From positions 1 through 11,089 of the forward strand of contig JAOZRY010000062.1 in assembly GCA_029939965.1 (NCBI GenBank): 11,089 nt of DNA. The letters run 5' to 3'. The notes beneath the pieces were generated by a model. That model saw only the letters and a program-made list of their open reading frames with translations, ran no database searches and had not been told where the DNA came from. The position numbers were made by a program, and so were the translations under genes. The stretch is from Bacteroidales bacterium. GTDB taxonomy: Bacteria > Bacteroidota > Bacteroidia > Bacteroidales > 4484-276. Every line of letters starts with the position of its first letter. Positions within the stretch are counted from its first letter, which is position 1. Positions 7,218-11,089 of this stretch are shown here, piece by piece.

Positions 7218-7661
7218 TTATCTTTTTCTACTAAAAAAATCCGTTAATATTACCGAACATTCATTTTCTAAAACACCCTTCACAAGTTTTGTTTTAGGAT
7301 GAAGAATACCAGAGTTAATTTTACTAAACCCTCGTTTCTCATCATAAGCACCAAAAACAATCTTCGAAATTTGCGTCCAGTAAGCAGCTCCGGCACACAT
7401 TACACAAGGCTCCAGTGTAACATACAAAGTACAGCCCTCAAGAAATTTATTGCCAAGAAAATTTGATGCTGCCGTAAAAGCCTGCATTTCGGCATGGGCA
7501 GTAACATCAGTTAGTTGTTCCGTTAGGTTATGCGCACGAGCTACTATTCGGTCGTTACACACTATAATGGCACCAACAGGAACCTCGCCTTTATCAAATG
7601 CTTCTGCGGCTTCTTTCAGTGCTTCGGTCATAAAAAATTTATCAGTATAAAGTTCGAGCAT
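7218..7661 (-). CDS. tadA: TadA-like tRNA/nucleoside adenosine deaminase
   Basis: 147 residues of the zinc cytidine/deoxycytidylate deaminase fold. HAEMQA (56-61) gives the zinc His56 and proton-shuttle Glu58; PCVMC (85-89) gives zinc Cys86 and Cys89. GEVPVGAIIV (25-34) and the length match bacterial TadA, which converts adenosine 34 to inosine in tRNA-Arg(ACG) in the cytoplasm. Guanine deaminase is the main alternative in this family; 'EPCVMCAGA' and the N-terminal 'FFMTEALKEAAEAFDKGE' favour TadA. Met1 is preferred over Met11 because family members usually carry about ten residues before the first helix. It converges on the glycosyltransferase gene with 65 bp between stop codons and no strong terminator visible there. 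Confidence 0.87.
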   Translation of the reverse strand: MLELYTDKFFMTEALKEAAEAFDKGEVPVGAIIVCNDRIVARAHNLTEQLTDVTAHAEMQAFTAASNFLGNKFLEGCTLYVTLEPCVMCAGAAYWTQISKIVFGAYDEKRGFSKINSGILHPKTKLVKGVLENECSVILTDFFSRKR

Positions 7662-7700
7662 ATTTAAATAAATTAATTATTACAAAAAAGATTTGAATTG

Positions 7701-7733
7701 CAAAGATGAGAAGATTTGGCCTAACCAGTACAA
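7701..7733 (-). promoter_or_regulatory. Possible tadA promoter
   Basis: On the minus strand, CATCTTTG (7708-7701) differs from TAnnTTTG at one base, and TTG (7733-7731) lies 22 nt upstream. A start near 7695 would give a leader of about 34 nt. It lies wholly outside the inverted-repeat element that begins at 7759. Weak match. Confidence 0.35.
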
Positions 7734-7758
7734 GCCTGAAAAAAGATTGGTTGTATAA

Positions 7759-7866
7759 ATTAGGCTCTTAATTTGCACAACTAACCAATATGTTGTTTAA
7801 ATATCTTGATGTCAGTTTCCCGCTTTGTGATTTCAATAGTAAATCGTAAATCATAAATTGAATTAG
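7759..7866 (+). repeat. Left terminal inverted repeat (108 nt)
   Basis: Pairs with 8310-8182. It contains three degenerate 7-bp units (CAATAGT, AAATCGT, AAATCAT; 7834-7854). Mismatches to the right arm cluster at positions 17-20 and 47-72 from the outer end. Confidence 0.85.
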
Positions 7867-7930
7867 TTACTGATTTTGAAGTTATTTTTTTTGGGCGGCT
7901 ACGGGCTTTCCGTTTGTAGTTGTTTCATGC

Positions 7931-8001
7931 CGGCTGGTTTTTTGTAGGTGGTGCGGGGGCTTCCTTCGTCAGCCGCCACCCACCAACAAAAATCACAGCC
8001 G
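7931..8001. repeat. Long imperfect hairpin inside the element core
   Basis: CGGCTG (7931-7936) pairs with CAGCCG (7996-8001), and TTTTTGT (7939-7945) with ACAAAAA (7986-7992). GGTGG (7947-7951) pairs with CCACC (7980-7984), then a bulged inner stem reaches GGCT (7958-7961) / AGCC (7971-7974). The 71-nt fold looks like a structured nucleic-acid element and not a simple terminator. Confidence 0.6.
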
Positions 8002-8003
8002 AC

Positions 8004-8022
8004 TCCCAGATAGCTATCGGGA
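8004..8022. repeat. Palindrome around GATAGCTATC
   Basis: TCCCAGATAGCTATCGGGA contains a perfect 10-bp palindrome (8009-8018) flanked by TCCC and GGGA, interrupted by one extra A. I recall near-identical palindromes (CCCGATAGCTATCGGG) as abundant dispersed sequences in Bacteroidota; this was not checked. Confidence 0.5.
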
Positions 8023-8181
8023 TCAACAAGCTACCACTCCAATCCCTGCCGCAGAGCATTACACGGCAACGAAATTTAATGAGTTTGGTTTTCAATCCTT
8101 TCAATCCCAATCTTTATCAAGTCATTTAATATCTTGTCAAAAACAACCACAACCTTTCGGGGAATGTTAAAAATAAAAAGC

Positions 8182-8310
8182 CTAATTCAATTCATGATTT
8201 ATGATTTATGATTTATGATTCATGATTTATGATTGAAACCGCAAAGCAGAAAATTAACAATAAAATATTTAAACAACATATTGGTTAGTTTTCAAAATTA
8301 AGAGCCTAAT
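8182..8310 (-). repeat. Right terminal inverted repeat (129 nt)
   Basis: The inverted counterpart of 7759-7866. It is 21 nt longer because its 7-bp array has six units instead of three. Its outer end lies 36 nt before the pheT -7 element. Confidence 0.85.
8194..8235. repeat. Six tandem 7-bp units (ATGATTT)
   Basis: ATGATTT, ATGATTT, ATGATTT, ATGATTC, ATGATTT and ATGATTG run head to tail from 8194 to 8235. The left arm has three more degenerate units in inverse orientation. The difference in copy number between the arms points to slippage or unequal recombination after the element formed. Confidence 0.9.
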
Positions 8311-8321
8311 CAAAATAATGA

Positions 8322-8354
8322 TTGAACAATCACAACTCATTATTATTACATTTG
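8322..8354 (+). promoter_or_regulatory. pheT promoter
   Basis: TACATTTG (8347-8354) matches TAnnTTTG, and TTG (8322-8324) lies 22 nt upstream as a possible -33 box. The start would be near 8360, with a leader of about 25 nt before the ATG at 8385. Both boxes lie outside the inverted-repeat element, the -33 box by only 11 nt. Confidence 0.5.
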
Positions 8355-8384
8355 CGGCCTTAAAAATTAAAAATCATTCTTACA

Positions 8385-10847
8385 ATGAAGATTTCTTATA
8401 ACTGGTTAAAAGAGCATGTACAGATAGATTTGAAACCCGAAAAAGTATCAGAAATTTTAACGGATACCGGACTTGAGGTAGAAAGTCTCGAAAAAATTGA
8501 AACCATAAAAGGTGGGCTGAAAGGGATTGTGATTGGTGAAGTAAAAACCTGTGAAAAGCACCCTGATGCAAATAAACTGAGTGTAACAACAGTAGATGTT
8601 GGCGGCGGAAAAATTCTTCCGGTAGTGTGTGGTGCACCCAATGTTGCTACCGGTCAAAAAGTAGTTGTGGCCACAGTTGGTACGGTTTTATATTCTGGTG
8701 TCAAACCATTTGAAATAAAAAAAGCAAAAATTCGCGGTGAGGTTTCCGAAGGAATGATATGTGCCGAAGATGAACTTGGGTTGGGTGAATCGCATGACGG
8801 AATTATGGTACTGGATAAAGATGCAGAAATCGGAATGGCTGCCCACGACCATTTCAATATTGAAGAAGATCATGTGTTTGAGATCGGCCTAACTCCAAAC
8901 CGCAACGATGCCATGTCGCATTTAGGTGTGGCCAGAGATTTGATTGCAGCATTAAATTTCCATAATCCCAATCAATATCCACTCAAACTCCATACAGCTT
9001 GCACCAAAGGCTTCAAGATAGAAAATCATAATTTCCCCATCAATGTTATTGTGGAGGACACCGAGGCTTGTCCGCGCTACTCAGGAGTTACAGTTTCCAA
9101 TGTTGAGGTTAAAGAATCGCCCGACTGGCTCAAGAATCGTTTGTTGGCTATTGGTTTAAGACCCATCAACAATTTGGTAGATATCAGCAATTACATTTTG
9201 CACGAAACAGGGCACCCCACACATTTTTTCGATGCTGATAAAATAAAAGGTGGCAAGGTGGTTATTAAAAAAATGGCGAAGGGTACTAAATTCGTTACCC
9301 TTGATGAGGTAGAACGTGAGCTTTCGGGCAACGACCTGATGATTTGCAACTCAGAAGAAGGCATGTGCATGGCCGGTGTTTTTGGGGGTTTGCACTCAGG
9401 AGTTACCGAAACAACAAAAAATATTTTTATCGAAAGTGCTTACTTCAACCCAAGAACCATTCGAAAAACCGCGAAATATCATGGGCTAAATACCGATTCA
9501 TCATTCCGTTTTGAGCGGGGAACCGATCCCAATGCAACACTTTATGTAATGCATCGAGCTGCTTTGATGGTAAAAGAATTGGCCGGTGGTGAAATTTCAT
9601 CCGAAGTTCAGGATGTGTACCCAAATCCTATAAAACCATGGAAGGTAGAGATAAGTTTTGCTAATATCGATCGGCTAATTGGCCAAAAAATTGAACCCGA
9701 TCAGGTAAAAGACATTCTGATATATGTTGGTATCGAAATACTGAACGAAACTAATGAAGGTCTCACCGTTGAAATCCCAACTTTTAAATCAGATGTTACA
9801 CGCGAAGCAGATGTTATCGAAGAAATCCTTCGCATCTATGGTTATAACAATATTGGGTTTCCAGATCAGCTCAGAGCTTCGTTGTCATTTATCGAAAAAC
9901 CCGACAGGGAACAAGTTCAGGAATTAGCATCGCATTACCTGAGCAATAATGGTTTTGCCGAAATCATGAATAATTCACTTACAAAGGCGGCTTATTCCGA
10001 AAAATTCAACTTTATAGACCAACAAAAGAATGTAACCATTTTTAATCCTTTAAGCATCGACCTCGGTGTAATGCGTCAAACAATCCTCTTTTCAGGTTTG
10101 GAAAGCATTATTTATAATCTAAACAGAAAAAATTCTGATCTGAAACTATATGAGTTTGGAAAAACTTATGCGCAAATTACTAACCCAAAAGGTGAAGATG
10201 TTACAGATAAATATCTGGAAGAAAAACATCTATCGATTTTTGTTACAGGAAATGTAAATAAGGAAAGCTGGTATCATGATCAAAAACAGGGCAATATATA
10301 TTTCATCAAATCATACGTATATAGCATTTTAAAGAAACTAAAGATTGATGATCGCATGTTTAAATCCTCAAATATTTCTAACGATATATTTGAATACGGT
10401 TTGCAAATGGATTGGAATGGAAAAAAGATAATCGAACTTGGCAAACTTAATCACAATCTAACAGGTGCGTTCGAAATAAGACAACCCGTTTTTTGGGCCG
10501 ACTTCAATTGGAATATGATACTCGATATATTAAAAAATCATAAGATTTCATATAAGCCTGTTCCTAAATTTCCGGAAGTCCGTCGCGATCTTGCCTTGAT
10601 GGTTGATAACACCGTTGAGTTTGGTGAACTGAAAAAAATCGCCTTCAACGCCGAAAAGAAATTACTAAAAGAGGTGAACCTGTTTGATGTATATGAAGGT
10701 AATAAAATAGATGCCGGAAAAAAATCCTATGCATTAAGTTTTATATTGCAGGATGAAAACAAAACCCTGACGGATAAAATCATCGACAAAACCATGAACC
10801 GAATTGCCGGAATATATAAACATAAAACAGGTGCAACTTTAAGATAA
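8385..10847 (+). CDS. pheT: Phenylalanyl-tRNA synthetase beta subunit
   Basis: 820 residues, a normal length for bacterial PheT. It forms the alpha2-beta2 cytoplasmic enzyme that charges tRNA-Phe, with the catalytic site in the alpha subunit (pheS, not in this window). Domains in order: N-terminal segment 1-40; tRNA-binding OB fold about 42-155, with KHPDANKLSVTTVDVG (58-73) and VCGAPNV (81-87); B3/B4 editing region about 165-400, with 'GLTPNRNDAMSHLGVARDL' (168-186) and 'SSFRFERGTDP' (372-382); B5 DNA-binding-like domain about 418-490, with PTFKSDVTREADVIEEI (465-481); catalytic-like core about 500-715; and C-terminal anticodon-binding FDX-ACB domain about 727-820, starting FPEVRRDLALMVD (729-741). 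No frameshift or missing domain is seen. The gene stands alone, with its promoter directly downstream of the MITE-like element, and faces a 5S rRNA gene. Confidence 0.97.
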   Translation: MKISYNWLKEHVQIDLKPEKVSEILTDTGLEVESLEKIETIKGGLKGIVIGEVKTCEKHPDANKLSVTTVDVGGGKILPVVCGAPNVATGQKVVVATVGTVLYSGVKPFEIKKAKIRGEVSEGMICAEDELGLGESHDGIMVLDKDAEIGMAAHDHFNIEEDHVFEIGLTPNRNDAMSHLGVARDLIAALNFHNPNQYPLKLHTACTKGFKIENHNFPINVIVEDTEACPRYSGVTVSNVEVKESPDWLKNRLLAIGLRPINNLVDISNYILHETGHPTHFFDADKIKGGKVVIKKMAKGTKFVTLDEVERELSGNDLMICNSEEGMCMAGVFGGLHSGVTETTKNIFIESAYFNPRTIRKTAKYHGLNTDSSFRFERGTDPNATLYVMHRAALMVKELAGGEISSEVQDVYPNPIKPWKVEISFANIDRLIGQKIEPDQVKDILIYVGIEILNETNEGLTVEIPTFKSDVTREADVIEEILRIYGYNNIGFPDQLRASLSFIEKPDREQVQELASHYLSNNGFAEIMNNSLTKAAYSEKFNFIDQQKNVTIFNPLSIDLGVMRQTILFSGLESIIYNLNRKNSDLKLYEFGKTYAQITNPKGEDVTDKYLEEKHLSIFVTGNVNKESWYHDQKQGNIYFIKSYVYSILKKLKIDDRMFKSSNISNDIFEYGLQMDWNGKKIIELGKLNHNLTGAFEIRQPVFWADFNWNMILDILKNHKISYKPVPKFPEVRRDLALMVDNTVEFGELKKIAFNAEKKLLKEVNLFDVYEGNKIDAGKKSYALSFILQDENKTLTDKIIDKTMNRIAGIYKHKTGATLR

Positions 10848-10909
10848 AAATCAGAAACATTTAATTAAATTAACTTTCAACTACGAAAAACAATTATTCA
10901 GTTAACCCG

Positions 10910-10963
10910 GTAGTGTAAAATATTAGATTCTTTCCAAAGAAGAATAAAACACTACTTAAATTT
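10910..10963 (+). terminator. Possible pheT terminator
   Basis: GTAGTGT (10910-10916) pairs with ACACTAC (10949-10955), and inside it ATTCTT (10927-10932) pairs with AAGAAT (10940-10945). A T-rich tail (TTAAATTTTT) follows. The internal loop makes the structure weaker than a classical terminator. Confidence 0.4.
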
Positions 10964-10969
10964 TTGGGC

Positions 10970-10998
10970 AAAAAAAAACCCCGATAAAAATCGGGGTT
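10970..10998 (-). terminator. Strong terminator of the rRNA operon
   Basis: AACCCCGAT (10977-10985) and ATCGGGGTT (10990-10998) make a 9-bp GC-rich stem with a 4-nt loop. On the minus strand it is followed by a run of T (complement of the A run at 10970-10976), 10 nt after the 5S 3' end. On the plus strand the hairpin has no U tract, so it mainly serves the minus strand while possibly also slowing readthrough from pheT. Confidence 0.85.
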
Positions 10999-11008
10999 AT
11001 AAAATATT

Positions 11009-11089
11009 GGCAACGACCTACTTTCCCACCTAATGGCAGTATCATCGGCGCTGGTGGGCTTAACTTCTCTGTTCGGAAAGGGAAGAGGT
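11009..11089 (-). rRNA. rrf: 5S ribosomal RNA, 3' portion (runs off right edge)
   Basis: The reverse complement reads ACCTCTTCCC...CCGAACAGAGAAGTTAAGCC...GGTGGGAAAGTAGGTCG, with the universal 5S core 'CCGAACAGAGAAGTTAAGC' followed by the loop E region and the closing 3' strand ending GTTGCC at 11009. About 80 nt are inside the window; roughly 30 nt of the 5' part lie beyond it. It is the last gene of an rRNA operon transcribed toward pheT. The exact 3' end is estimated. Confidence 0.95.

Larger units (their letters stand above)
7885..8052. repeat. GC-richer structured core of the element
   Basis: A distinct block starting TTTTGGGCGGCTACGGGC (7889-7906) and ending AATCCCTGCCGC (8041-8052). 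GCGGC (7895-7899) and GCCGC (8048-8052) are complementary and could close the whole block. From memory it resembles an interspersed repeat frequent in Bacteroidota genomes, with GGGC...ACGGGCTTTCCG near one end and CAATCCC near the other. That recollection needs a genome-wide search. Confidence 0.45.
7759..8310. mobile_element. 552-bp MITE-like element with long terminal inverted repeats
   Basis: The ends at 7759-7866 and 8182-8310 are inverted copies of each other, starting ATTAGGCTCTTAATTT. The outer 75 nt align without gaps at 63 of 75 positions, including a perfect 26-nt block (7779-7804 against 8265-8290). Next comes an array of 7-bp units (three on the left, six on the right), then 12 nt ending GAATTAG. 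The 21-nt length difference of the arms is exactly three 7-bp units. The interior (about 7885-8160) is GC-richer than its surroundings, folds into hairpins and has no credible gene, so the element is non-autonomous. No target-site duplication is evident at the outer boundary; a TA dinucleotide just inside each end would fit an IS630/mariner-type origin, but this is trivial evidence. It sits between the divergent tadA and pheT promoters and contains the whole gene-less stretch between them apart from short flanks. Confidence 0.75.

Noticed and set aside
7920..8129. Open frames on both strands inside the element (69 aa plus, 61 aa minus)
   Set aside because: They cover the hairpin region, have no promoter or family motif, and mirror each other across the palindrome; they look like by-products of the GC-richer repeat.
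8194..8235. CRISPR-like tandem array
   Set aside because: Units are 7 bp and directly adjacent, with no spacers and no cas genes.
7751..8320. Target-site duplication flanking the element
   Set aside because: The bases outside 7759 and 8310 (TTGTATAA and CAAAATAA) do not match as a direct repeat; only a trivial AT or TA dinucleotide can be proposed.
8396..8873. Several minus-strand open frames opposite the start of pheT
   Set aside because: They oppose the well-conserved tRNA-binding domain of PheT and overlap one another in different frames.

Overview
The window looks like chromosomal DNA from an AT-rich member of the Bacteroidota, probably a Bacteroidales- or Flavobacteriia-like environmental bacterium. 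Four things point there: recurring TAnnTTTG-type -7 promoter elements upstream of genes, no clear Shine-Dalgarno sequences, a secreted protein carrying a 'DYIGVFY...LKCGG' domain seen in Bacteroidota exported proteins, and an 820-residue bacterial-type PheT. No finer taxonomic assignment can be made from the sequence alone.

Layout. (1) 1-401, minus strand: the N-terminal 133 codons of an exported protein that runs off the left edge. It has a consensus promoter at 570-600, a roughly 160-nt leader and three 13-bp tandem repeats just before its start codon. (2) 703-2478, plus strand: a ClC-family chloride channel or transporter with a C-terminal CBS pair and a near-leaderless promoter. (3) 2595-4082, minus strand: a two-gene envelope-stress-like operon, a PspC-domain protein followed by a LiaF-like membrane protein, ending in a strong terminator at 2530-2563. 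(4) 4259-7152, plus strand: a two-gene operon with a membrane-anchored PHP-fold protein whose HxH metal motif reads QxQ, then a GT39/PMT-like polytopic glycosyltransferase. (5) 7218-7661, minus strand: a TadA-like deaminase. (6) 7759-8310: a 552-bp gene-less element with long imperfect terminal inverted repeats (108 and 129 nt), differing in length by exactly three 7-bp units, around a GC-richer structured core. (7) 8385-10847, plus strand: pheT. (8) 10977-10998: a strong terminator, then the 3' part of a 5S rRNA on the minus strand (11009 to the right edge), the end of an rRNA operon that faces pheT.

The genes are mostly housekeeping or envelope functions. The PspC/LiaF-like pair probably senses or buffers membrane stress. 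The PHP/GT39 pair is probably a small envelope-glycan or lipid-modification unit, since both proteins are membrane-bound and the genes are separated by 2 nt. The most unusual item is the MITE-like element placed between the divergent tadA and pheT promoters, leaving both apparently intact. The degenerate PHP metal site is the most interesting protein observation. I found no clear evidence of a wholly new multi-gene system.
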